The notes under the pieces: generated by a model | Seen by the model: the letters and a program-made list of their open reading frames with translations, nothing else | The model's database searches: none | Told to the model about the DNA's origin: nothing | Shown: in pieces, positions 32,288 through 45,735 of the stretch | Numbering within the stretch: the first letter of the stretch is position 1 | How the letters are laid out: the number at the start of each line of letters is the position of its first letter | NCBI GenBank assembly: GCA_963921425.1 | Contig: OY992836.1 | Location: forward strand, 1,627,825-1,691,824 | Length of the DNA stretch: 64,000 nt | Source of the DNA: Dryas octopetala | Lineage: Eukaryota > Streptophyta > Magnoliopsida > Rosales > Rosaceae | Direction of reading: 5' to 3' | Translations under genes and position numbers: made by a program

Positions 32288-32799
32288 ATCTGTAAAAATG
32301 AAAAATATTATTTGAAAAAAGGTCAATTATCATTTACAGTCTGCAAATGCCTTCCTAAACACTTAGAAGGTGGAAACATTAAACACCTATAATAAACAAA
32401 TCATCAATCACAAAGCATAATCATATAGCACGTACACAAAACTAAAATCACATAAACATATCTCAGTCATTGTGAGACCTTGTATTTTTCAAAGATTTAT
32501 TTTAAATATTTTGAGAAATTATTTTAAGGATTTTGAGAATTTATTTGGAAATTAAAAGGGTTTTGGATTTAATTTTTAATTTTTGTTTTAAATTGGGCTT
32601 GACCCAAAGTTGACTTTTAAAATAAATGGGCTTTTGATTTTGACTTTGGGTCCATTGGATAAGTTTTGAGCCGACGAGTTCGTAGACACGTAGCACGGGT
32701 CAATCAGAGTTTCGGTTTGAAAGTTACAAGCATTTGAAGTAAAGGGCAATTTGGTAATTTGTGCAAAAGGGGGTTTTAAAACCCAAAAAGTCAGACTTT

Positions 32800-32803
<4 letters not shown>

Positions 32804-32838
<35 letters not shown>
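32804..32838 (+). repeat. CT dinucleotide repeat
   Basis: An almost pure CT run of about 35 bp just before the GC-rich island of the solo LTR. Such runs are common in plant core promoters and leaders. Confidence 0.85.
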
Positions 32839-32841
<3 letters not shown>

Positions 32842-34144
32842 CCGCGTCTCTCTCGCCCCTCACCTTCGCCGCCCCTGTCACCAGCGCGTTGCGGCGCGTC
32901 CGGCGGCAGCTGGACTGGGTGTTTTGCCCACCGTGTTCGCCTCCCTCTCCTCTCTCTCCCAGTGGCCTCCGTTTTTCTGGCCGATCACCCACGACGGAGG
33001 AACGACGCGGAATAGCCGAGCCTCTCCTCGCTGGCGATCTGCATTTTTCGACCAAATCGCGGCGCCGGACCACCTGGATTCTCTTCCCCAGGTTACGGCT
33101 AGTCTTCACATGCCCTTCCTTAACACCGGTGATGCTTCACGACGGTGATTCAACGCCAGCAAGCTACGGCTGCTCCGACGACTTTTCCGGCGAATCTGGC
33201 GGTGTTTTCCATCGAGTGAGCCACGGCTACTGTAGCTCCGCCTTGTGTGGCAGCGTTTTGGTCGGTTTTCTTTGCTGTTCTGACTCTTCGAAAACTCCAG
33301 AAGCTTCTCCTGGTCCGGTGGTGAGTTTTCTGGCTTTTTCTGTGTTGTTTGGGGGCTGGGCAGCCACCGTGTGTGGTGGCGGCCGCCCGTTTCGGTCGTT
33401 TAAACGGCCATTGTGAATCCTGTTTGTATTTAAGTTGGTTGTATGGTCTTAACAGGTACATGGGCTAAGGAAATGTTATTCCCGATGCTGTCATGCTGCC
33501 GGATTTGATATCCGGGCAATGGCGCCGTCCAAGGGCATTTCGGTCTTTACACGAGGTGAAAATTGTGAGTGAAACTTAACTAGTTATATTGTTGAGTACC
33601 GTAGATGAATTGTTTGTTTTTTTGATTTGTTGCTTTATGTTAGAAGAGGCTAAGTATAGGATTTGAATCATGAGAACATAGCGACGAGGATTTGAGACTA
33701 AGGAATTAATTGGGAGTTATAGAGATGCTATGACGATAATTGCTGGATTAGAGAAGAAATGTTTATTGTCGAGCTAAATGAATGAGGATTAGGCAATTAT
33801 TATGCAGAATGATCAAATAAATTATGGAGGAAGTGTTGGTATGATTTGAGTGGCAAACAAGTGAGTAGGAATTAATTTCGGAAGGGATTCGGCATAGCTC
33901 GGAGTAAACTGAGAGTAAACTTTGAGTGATAATTAAGTGGCTGACTTCCTATGTCAAATGGTTTTGTGGGTGGAGAGTAAATGTTTAAGGAATAAATTTT
34001 CTGACAGCAAGTGTTGATGGTGATGCATATGTAGAGATGAATCTGAGGAGAAATACAAGGGGCATTTATACATTGTGAAACAAGGATAGTTATGAGATAG
34101 TTTTGAGAATGTTGTGATTGAGGTTGTGTGAGAATACCTGTCTG

Positions 34145-34231
34145 CCCGTGCATCGATTCGCTCTGGACGGGAAGTGGCGAGCCTAGTTACCTGCCTGCTC
34201 GTTCATTGATTCGCTCTGCACGAGAAATGGC
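34145..34231 (+). repeat. Hairpin-forming 49-bp tandem repeat, units 1 and 2
   Basis: Unit 1 starts at 34145 (CCCGTGCA...ACGGGAAGTGGCGAGC) and unit 2 at 34198. Each has a short inverted repeat around a loop like TTGATTCGCTC. Unit 2 is broken by the Athila insertion after ATGGC (34227-34231). Confidence 0.8.
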
Positions 34232-36475
34232 TGTTGTATGTTTTCCTAGAGCAAATTAAATAACCTTTTCTGAGCTCTAGGTTAACTCGCAAGTGCACGA
34301 ATCGCTAAGTAGCAAAGCTTACAAATACGAGGTCGATCCCACAGGGAATTGTATTGGTGTACGATTACTAACTCAATTAAATTCAATGAACTCAACTCTA
34401 ACTCACACACGCAAATGGGGGGTTTTGATTGGTTTTTAAGGCTAACTAAACGAACAGAGAAATAACAAACTTTAAAACGACAAACTGAAAGATGTTGGAT
34501 AAAATAATATTAACGAAACACTAGGGGTCAGAATCCACCACTAGCATACCATTCACTTCACTATGGGTATTAACAATCAATAAGTAAACATGTTGACAAA
34601 GTTCGTCTACTAAAAGGTTTGGCTAGTCACTTTTAGCAATTACTCCCCTTACTGTGCATAAACTAAGAGCTTCTTGGGCCTTCCTTAGCCAGTTAACTTG
34701 CATGTTCCCTAGTTCTAAGCTAAGGCAGCTGTTACCCATGCAAGAGTCGTTACGATCTGTGAGAGTGACAAACACATAGCGCATAGCTCCAAATTAATGT
34801 ACCCTATGTCCTCTATGATCTCTTTTCTCATGAATATTATCTTAGGATACCCACTTGTTGCCTATTGAAACTATCATCCTTTCGAGTTATTTAGTTTCAC
34901 AACATAATTCTAGATGCATGCAACCTAAGGTGATCAGTCAAAGATGCAAAACAAATCGATTCAATTTAAACAGAGATCCAAGATTTGTCAACATATAAAC
35001 AATCAAAATATTAATAATCCATAGTAAAAATGAACAGCAATGCTAGGGCTTCATCCTAAACCTAGCCCAATATTCAGCTACACATAATTAAATCCATAAA
35101 CAAACAAGGCATAATAAAACAATTAAAATAAAAGGAAAGGAAAAAGATCAAGCCAAGGCAGCAAGGTAGAGGCGGCTGCAAGAAGGTGGCATGATGGGCT
35201 GCTGCTCGGCCTTGGAGTCCACGACAAGGTTGCTGAGATGCTCGGCAAGGTGGCAGCAAGGTGGAAGCGTAGGTGGGTGCTGGTGGCTGCGGCAAGACTT
35301 GTTCCTCCTCCTCAAATGAGTGCAAAAATAAAAGTAAACAAAGGTGCAAAGGGATAGGGGCTGCAGCAGAAAAATAAAGAAAAGAGATGGTGGCTGCTAG
35401 GGTTCGGCCACCAAAGGAAAAGAAGGAGAAAAATAAAGAGAAGGGAGATGGGTGCTGCGGCACAAGAAGAGAAGAAGATGGGGCTGCTAGGGTTTGCGGC
35501 AAGAGGAAGAAAAAGAAGCTAACTAGGGTTTCTGAAAAATAAAAGAGAAGAGACAAACTTCAGACCCCTATTTCTGAATTGAAGATATGTATTTATAGAG
35601 ATCAGTTGGGGAGAAATCCTTGGGAGGCAAGGAAAAGAGAAGGTGCGGCAGCAGCTAGGGTTAGGAGAGGTATTGGGCTTGCGGCAAGGGCTTTAGCTTG
35701 GGCTTAAGTGACACACACCAGCCCCCTAGGGTTTTGTGCATGGCTGATAGGCTTGGGCTGGCGCATGGACTTCCTCTTGGGCTGGTGCATGCATGCATGC
35801 ATGGCTCCTTTAGAATTCGGCATTGTATAGGCCCATGGCCCATTTGACTTGTTGACTTTTCATAGTTGACCCTTGACCATTCACTTTGACTTCCCATTTT
35901 GTCCCTCATCTCCGTTTGAATTCGAATTCATTTCTTCCCTCCATTTATTCCCATGGATGTCCACCACCTTCTAGAAGCTTCTGGAACCTTGATTTTGTAG
36001 AGTTGACTTTGACCAACATTTCCTAGTGTGACTAGGATTTCTTGTAAATGAAGGATTCCTTATCCATTTCGACTTCTCGTAATGACCATATTGCCCCTGG
36101 GGTCTCCTAGTGTCCTTAGGTCTCCTTTCCCTAGTTGGGTTAGGTTTCCTAGTTCAACCAGGATTTCCTGTTCCAATCAGGATTTCACATTTCTGGCTCC
36201 GCAATGATGGTTCTGGACTTGATGTTCCTAGTGTGAATATGAATCCTCATTCGACTAGGATTTCGGCCCCTTTCCTGGTTTGACCAGGATTTCTCTTGTT
36301 TTTTTCTAGTTTGACTAGGAAATGTCTAAAAATGGTCCTTTTGGCTTCTTTTCTCTTCTTTGCTCATTTTACCCTATAAAAACAAAAACAAACTAACAAC
36401 ACACAAACTATCGAGTTCTTGCACTCTGAGTTAGGGAGTTAGTATCATAAAATAGTGTAAAATGAGCACTTAACA
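34232..36475 (-). repeat. 3' LTR of the Athila-type element
   Basis: It runs on the minus strand from TGTTAAGTG at 36475 to CAACA at 34232. It is related to the array LTRs: palindrome run (about 36020-36320), RY motif (about 35780-35800), conserved end block (about 34280-34350). A TATA-like CTATAAATA lies at 35590-35598 (minus). Confidence 0.92.
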
Positions 36476-37764
36476 CACCCCCAAACTTAGATTTTGCTAG
36501 TCCTCGAGCAAAAAGAACAAAGAAAAGACTCAAGACAGACTCAAAACATCCCAACACATGATTTCATAAGCACAGCCATAAATAGCATAATCAAGCAAGA
36601 TACATATAAAATTCATTCTTCGACCTCTAATAATGTTTCAATTAACATACCTTACTCCTCCATGAAAATATAGACCATCCTTAACGCAAACTCAAGTGTT
36701 TAGACAAACAAGACTAAATCAGCATATCCAAAATAGTATCAACTCCAATTCTCACCAAGGCATGCTCTCAACAATAAAACACTCAGAAATTGGGTTGTCA
36801 TGTGCACTCAAGTATATGTGAGAGATGATATGATAGACAAATGCAAAAAGCTCACATATTAATAATGAAAGACAAGCACCCATGAACAAAAACACTGATC
36901 TCAAGAAAAGGATTTAAAATACTTGAAACAGAATCAATGACCATAAGCTTCCCTTTTATCTAGACTCCACATAATGAACTACAATTCTCCCAAGATCAAA
37001 TAGGGCTTTAATAAGGGTTGTAATGGAGGCTTAGGTTAGGATAAGGTATTGAAATGAAACGGATAACAAAGGGCTACAGACTATGGATTTGCTCAAAACA
37101 AAAGTAGAGGCATTCCTTGCATAATTTGTAATCATAGTCTTGAATTCGAACACTTTTCTTTTTCATCCTTTGAAATCGTTCGTTCCCTTAAACAACACCC
37201 CTTCTTTATTAAGTATATGCCTTAAGTCATACAAGTTTACTCTATTAAGTATATGCATCTTTAGTCATGCAAGTTATCACTTGAGTTTATGAAAACAAGG
37301 CCCACTTCATAGAGTTGTAAAGCATGTTATGAACCAATACTAGAGATAGAAGAATTCATACTATATAGTCAAGCTAGACATGCTCATAATAGCCATGCAT
37401 AATAAAATCAATCAGTTGGGGACTCAAGACAACCAAACAAACAAAAAGACTCAAATTTTTTATTTTTTTTTTAAATTCCAAAAATGCAATGCATTCCCCA
37501 CCCCCAAACTTTAAAAGAAACATTGTCCTCAATGTTAAATGAAAGATAAATGTAATGCACAATATAATAAACAGAGGAAGGGAAAAACAATAAATAAAAC
37601 AAATCTACTTAAATGAGAGAAAAGAGGGTGAAAACGTACCTTGGCTGGTGTGAAAAGGCTCGCCCATGCATAAGTACCAAATCACCTCCTCGTCGTCATC
37701 CATCCCTTGGGTTGCCTCCCAAGAAGCGCTAAGTTTCACGTCTTCAGCCAGACCTAGTCTTGTA
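36476..37764 (-). other. Polypurine tract and non-coding 3' tail of the Athila-type element
   Basis: The tract CTAAGTTTGGGGGTG is at 36476-36490 (minus). The rest resembles the tail of the protease-only family in several blocks, for example around 36780-37000. No envelope-like frame or other domain is visible. Confidence 0.75.
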
Positions 37765-40700
37765 CTAGAAATCAATTTTTTCTTGGTTCAGCTCAAAATC
37801 AGGTTCAAGGAAAGGCTTCACACGATGACCGTTAACCTTAAATGTGTTCCCATTCTTCGGATTCTTGAGTTCAACTGTGCCATAGGGAAACACTCGAACC
37901 ACCTCATAAGGTCCGGTCCATCTTGAACGCAACTTGTCCGGGAAGAGACGTAATCTTGTATCATATAATAACACCTTCCCGCCAACAAAGAATTCTCTTG
38001 AACGTAGCTTCTTATCATGGTACCTATTGGTCCTTTCCTTGTACAACTTAGCATTCTCATATGCAAAATGTCGTATTTCTTCCAGCTCACTAAGTTGCAA
38101 CTTCCTTTTCTCACCGGCGGCATGAATATCAAAATTGAACTTCTTAATCGCCCAATATGCCTTATGCTCCAGCTCAACTGGTAAATGACAAGCTTTCCCA
38201 TAGATTAGTTGAAATGGAGACATTCCAATGGGCGTCTTGTAAGCAGTGCGATAAGCCCATAATGCATCATTAAGCTTGGTAGACCAATCCTTCCTATTGG
38301 CGAGCACTGTTCTTTCCAAAATGAACTTGATCTCACGATTCGATATTTCCACTTGTCCACTTGTCTGCGGATGATAGGGAGTGGCCACTTTATGCCTTAT
38401 TCCATACTTCTTCATCACGGCTTTAAACAGCTTATTGCAAAAATGCGACCCCCCATCACTAATGATTGCTCTTGGGGTACCAAATCGTGCAAAGATATTG
38501 GTCTTAAGGAAATTCAAGACCACTCGAGCATCATTAGTCCTACAAGCGACAGCTTCCACCCACTTAGACACATAATCAACTCCCACCAGAATGTACTCGT
38601 ATCCAAAAGAAGATGGAAATGGTCCCATGAAATCTATACCCCAAACATCAAAGATTTCGACTTCCAACATGAAGTTCAGTGGCATCTGATCACGAGCAGA
38701 AATATTTCCCATCTTCTGACATCTGTCACATGTGAGATAAAACTGATGACAATCATGAAAGATAGTGGGCCAAAAGAAACCTGCTTGAAGAATCTTGTAA
38801 GCGGTCTTAGTTCCTCCACCATGGCCTCCACATTCTTTAGAATGGCACATCTCAATGACATTCCTCTGCTCCATTTCCGGTACACATCGTCTTATTAACT
38901 GATCTGACCCATATTTGAACAAATAAGGATCATCCCACACATATTGTCTAACGTCATGCAAAAACTTCTTCCTTTGGTAGTGTGTCAGATCATTGGGCAA
39001 CACTCCACTTGCTAAATAATTAGCTATGTCAGCATACCATGGAGTAGTCAAGATGGCAAAAAGCTGCTCGTCCGGGAATGACTCTCGTAACGGTAGTGTG
39101 TCCTCTTCAGACTGTCCCTCATTGACGAGTCTACTCAAATGGTCTGCTACCACATTCTCACACCCTTTCTTATCCTTGATCTCAATATCAAATTCCTGTA
39201 GCAACAGAGTCCATCTAATCAACCTCGGCTTGGTGTCTTTCTTATTCAGCAGATACTTGAGAGCGGCATGATCCGTGTAGATGGTGATCTTAGACCCAAT
39301 CAAATAACTTCTAAATTTCTCCAAGGCAAAGAACACAGCAAGCAACTCCTTCTCTGTAGTAGAATAGTTCAACTGTGCATCATTCAGAGTCCTACTTGCA
39401 TAATAGATCACATGTGGCAGCTTATCAACTCTCTGACCCAAAACTGCTCCAACAACATAGTCACTTGCATCACACATGAGCTCAAACGGCAGGTTCCAAT
39501 CAGGTGGCATAATGATTGGAGCGGAAGTGAGTAGCTTTTTCAACTTTTTAAATGCAACCAAGCAATCCTCATTAAACTCGAAATTCACCTCTTTTTGCAA
39601 TAAGGTGCACAAAGGCCTGGAGATCTTGGAAAAATCCTTGATGAACCTCCTATAAAACCCAGCATGGCCTAGAAAACTTCTTACTTCCTTAACACTCGAT
39701 GGAGGCGGCAATCTCTGTATCACATCAATCTTGGCCTTATCAACTTGTATGCCCTCTTTTGAAATCACATGACCCAATACTATCCCTTGTTGAACCATGA
39801 AGTGACATTTCTCCCAATTAAGCACTAGATTGGCTTCTTGACATCTTTTCAGAACTAAAGACAAGTTATCCAGACATGCATCAAAAGACGAACCAAAAAC
39901 AGAAAAATCATCCATAAATACCTCAATGATTCGTTCCACCATGTCAGAGAAAATAGACATCATGCATCTCTGAAACGTCGCAGGCGTATTGCACAATCCG
40001 AATGGCATCCTCCTATAAGCAAATGTACCAAATGGACATGTGAACGTGGTCTTCTCTTGATCCTCGGGTGCAATAGCAATCTGATTGTACCCACTATACC
40101 CATCCAAAAAGCAATAGTGACTATGGCCGGCCAACCTTTCCAACATCTGGTCGATAAATGGCAAAGGGAAATGATCCTTCCTTGTCGCGGTGTTAAGCTT
40201 CCGATAGTCAATACAGACACGCCAACCGGTTTGTATCCTTTGGGGAACCAACTCATTATGCTCATTATTCACCACAGTAATACCACTTTTCTTCGGCACC
40301 ACTTGAACAGGACTAACCCACTTCGAATCACTGATAGGATAAATAATACCAACATCCAACAATTTGATTACCTCATTACGCACAACTTCATTCAGAGTTG
40401 GATTCAGTCTTCTTTGGGCATCACGGGTAGGCCTAGATTCCTCCTCAAGTAAAATTCTATGCATACATACTGTGGGTGAGATTCCCTTGATATCGGCTAT
40501 GGTCCATCCCAATGCTAACCGATTTTCCTTCAGAACTCTCAAGAGTCTTGCTTCCTCGCCTGCACTCAAATTAGCTGCAATAATCACAGGCAAAGTCTCA
40601 TTTTCTCCCAAAAATGCATATTTCAGATGCTCTGGTAACGGTTTCAGCTCCAACTTAGGTGCTTGCTCAATAGAAGGAAGTGTCTTATGATTAGTGGGTA

Positions 40701-43019
40701 CTAACATTTCAAACTGGCTGAACCACTTATTCCTGAGAGGTCGGTTGCCTTCCAAACGTGTAGGAGTTGTTTCCACGTTTTCTTCCAACTCACTGGTCTC
40801 TGGTGCTCCCAAAGCAACCTCCAATGTATCTTCTGCAAGGCTAGTTTCACATACTTCCTCAACCAATGGGTCCAGGCTATCAATCCTCAAGCAATCATCC
40901 TCCTTCTTTGGATACCTCATTGCACCAAAAACATCAAACTCAACTGTTTCACCAAGAACAGACATTGTCAACTTCCCATTACTCACATCAATCTTGGTGT
41001 TCGCTGTGGCCATGAACGGTCTTCCCAATATGATCGGTAGCTCATTTCCTCTAATTGGGGTATCCTCCATTTCAAGAATGATAAAATCAGCGGGCATGAT
41101 CAAATCTGCTACCCGAACCAGCACATCTTCAACCACACCTTTCGGAACCTTTATTGAACGATCTGCCAATTGAAGAGTAACACTAGTAGGTTTAAGGTCT
41201 CCTATGCCCAACTGTGCGAAAACTGAATACGGCATCAAATTAATACTTGCTCCCAAATCCAGCAATGCCTTCTCAAACTTGTGATCCCCAACCAAACATG
41301 GAATCGTAAAACTGCCAGGGTCTTTCAACGTTGGTGGCAGCTTCCTTTGCAAAACCGCACTGACTTCTTCTCTCAGACACACCTGCTCATGCTCTTTGAA
41401 TTTCCTCTTGTGCGTGCACAATTCCTTCAAAAACTTGGCATACTTAGGAATCTGCTGAATAGCATCAAGCAAAGGAATGTTGATTTCCACTTTCTTAAAC
41501 ATCTCCAAAATTTCCTTAGCTTGCTCGTCCTTACTCTGCTTCCTTTGACGTTGAGGGAAAGGCAACAGAGCTCTTGGAATAGAGGAAGTAATCTCGGCCT
41601 TCTTGCTAGCACGCGTAGCAATGTGCTTTTCTTGCTTCTTTCTTTCCTCCTCTTCCTCATCCTTAACCTTAACTTTATCCCTCTTGTACTTTTCCACTTG
41701 TTCAGGCTCTAATATCTCAACTTCATCCTCATTACCTGGATTATCCTCTTGAGTAGTGCCCACTTTGTTGTCAATCACTTTCCCACTTCTCAAAGTAGTG
41801 ATTGCTTCGGCCCTATCCTGAATTGGTGCACCCTTTACCACTTTGTCCAAGGTCAAAGTCACTTGTTCCAATTGGGCTTCCAAATTTGAAATAGCTTTAG
41901 CTGTGACACTCAACTGCTCCTCAGTCTTATTCATAAACGTCTTAGTATCATTAGACATCGAAGTTGTACTCTGAGCTAATGCGGCCATCATGTCCTCCAA
42001 ATAAGTACTTCGCTGCTCAACGGGGGACTGTACACTCGGTCTAGCTTGAACTCTTTCAACCTCGAAACATGCCTCTCCATGTGATGGCCTAGCTTCCTGA
42101 TTTGCCATCAGAACCTGCATCATTTTCTTAAGCTCAGACATCTCAGCTTCCATAGCTGATTTCTTTTCCACTCTTTTCCGTCTATTCCACTGCTGTGAAC
42201 TCAACGCCAATGTGTCAAAGAGTGTCCATGCTTCCTCAAAAGTCTTCTTTTTCAGTGCTCCTCCACATGTCATGTCCACCATATTACGATCTTGATCCAA
42301 CAGACCCTCATAAAAGTACTCAATCTGCATCCATGGGGCAAAATTATGGTGCGGACACGAAGTCAGAAGCTCTTGATACCTTTCCCAACTCTCATGAAAC
42401 ACTTCGTCCTCTGATTGTGTAAACCCTAAGATCTGCTTCCTCATGATGGTAGTCTTACTAACTGGGTAGAACCTCAACAAAAACTTGGATGCCAATTCTT
42501 CCCATGTTCTAATAGAAGCGACCTGCAAGGAAAACAACCAATGTTTAGCTTTATCTTTAAGAGAGAATGGAAATAACCTTTACTTCCTTTGATCATCGCT
42601 CAACCCCTCAGCTTGCCAATCTCGCATATTGCATGAAATTCCTTGATATGCACGTAGGGATCCTCTCCTTCTAACCCATGAAACGATGGAAGAAGTTTGA
42701 TTGTCCCACTTGAAAGTTCAAAATCAGCTTCCACTTGAGAGTAAACAATGCATGTAGGTTGAGCTAGAAGCGTTGGAGACGAATAATCACTCAAAGGTGT
42801 TCTCATTTGAGATGCATTCGGCTGCAAGGTCTCCTCGGCCTCCTCTTCTGATTTCTCCTCTTCGTATGCTTCTTCAGATTCACTTCCTTTTGGCGACACA
42901 AGAGTCGACCTCATCCTTAATGGTATCCAATTGAGTCTCGGCCTTCCCTTGTACGCACTCAACACCTTTTGGCCTTCTACGCGTGAAAGAGGAGTGATCT
43001 TCGAATTTGATTCTTCCAT
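37765..43019 (-). pseudogene. Athila-type gag-pol (PR-RT-RH-IN open, gag broken)
   Basis: Gag starts at the ATG at 43019 and stays open to 42600. A frame change near 42620 and an in-frame TAA near 42580 then separate it from the long frame that is open from 42537 to 37765 (about 1,590 codons). Counted from 42537: gag remainder 1-120; retropepsin with [12 protein letters not shown], Asp at 427, and ILGRPF at 503; reverse transcriptase with LDGYSGYNQ near 811 and FMDD at 874-877; RNase H with Asp 1023, Glu 1064 and Asp 1089; integrase zinc finger His 1232, His 1239, Cys 1270, Cys 1273, and the DDE residues Asp 1302, Asp 1361, Glu 1397, with 35 residues between the last two. FMDD and the DLGAS protease motif fit the Athila lineage. 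All catalytic residues are present, so these enzymes could work if another copy supplied Gag. Confidence 0.92.
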
Positions 43020-43134
43020 TGTACCTTAGAAACAAGAGAAATCAGTGAGAACCAAAAATAAAAACAGAAAATAAAACCTAACTAAAATGACTTAACTAAA
43101 GATAATTAAACTAGCAATCAACACAAATAACAAT

Positions 43135-43152
43135 TCCCCGGCAACAGCGCCA
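43135..43152 (-). other. Primer binding site of the Athila-type element, tRNA-Asp
   Basis: On the minus strand TGGCGCTGTTGCCGGGGA lies six bases after the LTR end. It matches the tRNA-Asp 3' end except for one base, which the protease-only array has in the canonical form. Confidence 0.85.
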
Positions 43153-43158
43153 AAAACT

Positions 43159-45403
43159 TGTTGTATGTTTTCCTAGAGCAAATTAAATAACCTTTTATGA
43201 GCTCTAGGTTAACTCGCAAGTGCACGAATCGCTAAGTAGCAAAGCTTACAAATACGAGGTCGATCCCACAGGGAATTGTATTGGTGTACGATTACTAACT
43301 CAATTAAATTCAATTAACTCAACTCTAACTCACACACGCAAATGGGGGGTTTTGATTGGTTTTTAAGGCTAACTAAACGAACAGAGAAATAACAAACTTT
43401 AAAACGACAAACTGAAAGATGTTGGATAAAATAATATTAACGAAACACTAGGGGTCAGAATCCACCACTAGCATACCATTCACTTCACTATGGGTATTAA
43501 CAATCAATAAGTAAACATGTTGACAAAGTTCGTCTACTAAAAGGTTTGGCTAGTCACTTTTAGCAATTACTCCCCTTACTGTGCATAAACTAAGAGCTTC
43601 TTGGGCATTCCTTAGCCAGTTAACTTGCATGTTCCCTAGTTCTTAGCTAAGGCAGCTGTTACCCATGCAAGAGTCGTTACGATCTGTGAGAGTGACAAAC
43701 ACATAGCGCATAGCTCCAAATTAATGTACCCTATGTCCTCTATGATCTCTTTTCTCATGAATATTATCTTAGGATACCCACTTGTTGCCTATTGAAACTA
43801 TCATCCTTTCGAGCTTATTTAGTTTCACAACATAATTCTAGATGCATGCAACCTAAGGTGATCAGTCAAAGATGCAAAACAAATAGATTCAATTTAAACA
43901 GAGATCCAAGATTTGTCAACATATAAACAATCAAAATATTAATAATCCATAGTAAAAATGAACAGCAATGCTAGGGCTTCATCCTAACCGTAGCCCAATA
44001 TTCAGCTACACATAATTAAATCCATAAACAAACAAGGCATAATAAAACAATTAAAATAAAAGGAAAGGAAAAAGAAATCAAGCCAAGGCAGCAAGGTAGA
44101 GGCAGCTGCAAGAAGGTGGCATGATGGGCTGCTGCTCGGCCTTGGAGTCCACGGAAAGGTTGCTGAGATGCTCGGCAAGGTGGCAGCAAGGTGGAAGCGT
44201 AGGTGGGTGTTGGTGGCTGCGGCAAGACTTGTTCCTCCTCCTCAAATGAGTGCAAAAATAAAAGTAAACAAAGGTGCAAAGAGATAGGGGCTGCAGCAGA
44301 AAAATAAAGAAAAGAGATGGTGGCTGCTAGGGTTCGGCCACCAAAGGAAAAGAAGGAGAAAAATAAAGAGAAGGGAGATGGGTGCTGCGGCACAAGAAGA
44401 GAAGAAGATGGGGCTGCTAGGGTTTGCGGCAAGAGGAAGAAAAAGAAGCTAACTAGGGTTTCTGAAAAATAAAAGAGAAGAGACAAACTTCAGACCCTTA
44501 TTTCTGAATTGAAGATATGTATTTATAGAGATCAGTTGGGGAGAAATCCTTGGGAGGCAAGGAAAAGAGAAGGTGCGGCAGCAGCTAGGGTTAGGAGAGG
44601 TATTGGGCTTGCGGCAAGGGCTTTAGCTTGGGCTTAAGTGACACACACCAGCCCCCTAGGGTTTTGTGCATGGCTGATAGGCTTGGGCTGGCGCATGGAC
44701 TTCCTCTTGGGCTGGTGCATGCATGCATGCATGGCTCCTTCAGAATTCGGCATTGTATAGGCCCATGGCCCATTTGACTTGTTGACTTTTCATAGTTGAC
44801 CCTTGACCATTCACTTTGACTTCCCATTTTGTCCCTCATCTCCGTTTGAATTCGAATTCATTTCTTCCCTCCATTTATTCCCATGGATGTCCACCACCTT
44901 CTAGAAGCTTCTGGAACCTTGATTTTGTAGAGTTGACTTTGACCAACATTTCCTAGTGTGACTAGGATTTCTTGTAAATGAAGGATTCCTTATCCATTTC
45001 GACTTCTCGTAATGACCATATTGCCCCTGGGGTCTCCTAGTGTCCTTAGGTCTCCTTTCCCTAGTTGGGTTAGGTTTCCTAGTTCAACCAGGATTTTTTG
45101 TTCCAATCAGGATTTCACATTTCTGGCTCCGCAATGATGGTTCTGGACTTGATGTTCCTAGTGTGAATAGGAATCCTCATTCGACTAGGATTTCGGCCCC
45201 TTTCCTGGTTTGACCAGGATTTCTCTTGTTTTCCTAGTTTGACTAGGAAATGTCTAAAAATGGTCCTTTTGGCTTCTTTTCTCTTCTTTGCTCATTTTAC
45301 CCTATAAAAACAAAAACAAACTAACAACACACAAACTATCGAGTTCTTGCACTCTGAGTTAGGGAGTTAGTATCATAAAATAGTGTAAAATGAGCACTCA
45401 ACA
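43159..45403 (-). repeat. 5' LTR of the Athila-type element
   Basis: Pair of 34232-36475 with small differences, for example near 43192, 43618 and 43995. A TATA-like CTATAAATA lies at 44520-44528 (minus). Outer end TGTTGAGTG at 45403, followed by the target duplication ATGGC. Confidence 0.92.
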
Positions 45404-45526
45404 ATGGCGAGCATCCTGCCTGCTCGTGCATTGATTCGCTCTGCACGAGAAGTGGCGAGCATTCCTGCCTGCTCGTGTATAGATCCGCTCTGCACGAGAA
45501 GTGGCGAGCATACCTGCCTGCCCGTG
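45404..45526 (+). repeat. Hairpin-forming 49-bp tandem repeat, units 2 to 5
   Basis: Units 3, 4 and 5 start at 45423, 45472 and 45521. Unit 3 has a perfect 8-bp stem, CTCGTGCA with TGCACGAG, around an 11-base loop. Unit 5 is interrupted after CCCGTG by the Tat insertion and resumes at 62299; its stem reads CCCGTGCA with TGCACGGG. The piece between the two large insertions is only about 120 bp. Confidence 0.85.
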
Positions 45527-45559
45527 TGTTTGTACCCAAAAATGACACTTGGGTTATTA

Positions 45560-45735
45560 TTGGCCATTTCTCACATTGGCCATTTCTCATATTGGCCATT
45601 TCTCACATTGGCCATTTCTCATATTGGCCATTTCTCACATTGGCCATTTTTTCATATTGGCCATTTCTCACATTGGCCATTTCTCATATTGGCCATTTTT
45701 TCATATTGGCCATTTTTCATATTGGCCATTTTCGT
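45560..45735 (+). repeat. 16-bp TTGGCCA tandem repeat, 11 units
   Basis: Units alternate between CTCACA and CTCATA endings, with T-run variants in the last third. Copy number is 15 in the 3' LTR (60825-61066). It lies upstream of the TATA box, where enhancer or silencing elements of an LTR usually reside. Confidence 0.92.

Larger units (their letters stand above)
34232..45403 (-). mobile_element. Athila-type LTR retrotransposon, nearly complete, minus orientation
   Basis: The element is 11,172 bp long with 5-bp target duplications ATGGC (34227-34231 and 45404-45408). Its LTRs (34232-36475 and 43159-45403) are about 2,244 bp and differ at only a few tens of positions, so the insertion is young. 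The minus strand reads 5' LTR, tRNA-Asp primer site, gag, PR-RT-RH-IN, a 1.3-kb non-coding tail, polypurine tract and 3' LTR. No envelope-like ORF is present. Gag is broken (see 37765-43019), so this copy is probably not autonomous, although the enzyme region is open. Confidence 0.95.

Noticed and set aside
32751..33416. 221-codon frame in the GC-rich island of the solo LTR
   Set aside because: It begins with a Ser-Leu run from the CT repeat, several other frames are open in the same place, and no domain is visible.
36476..37764. Envelope-like ORF expected in Athila elements
   Set aside because: I searched the stretch between integrase and the 3' LTR and found no frame longer than about 60 codons, so it is absent here.
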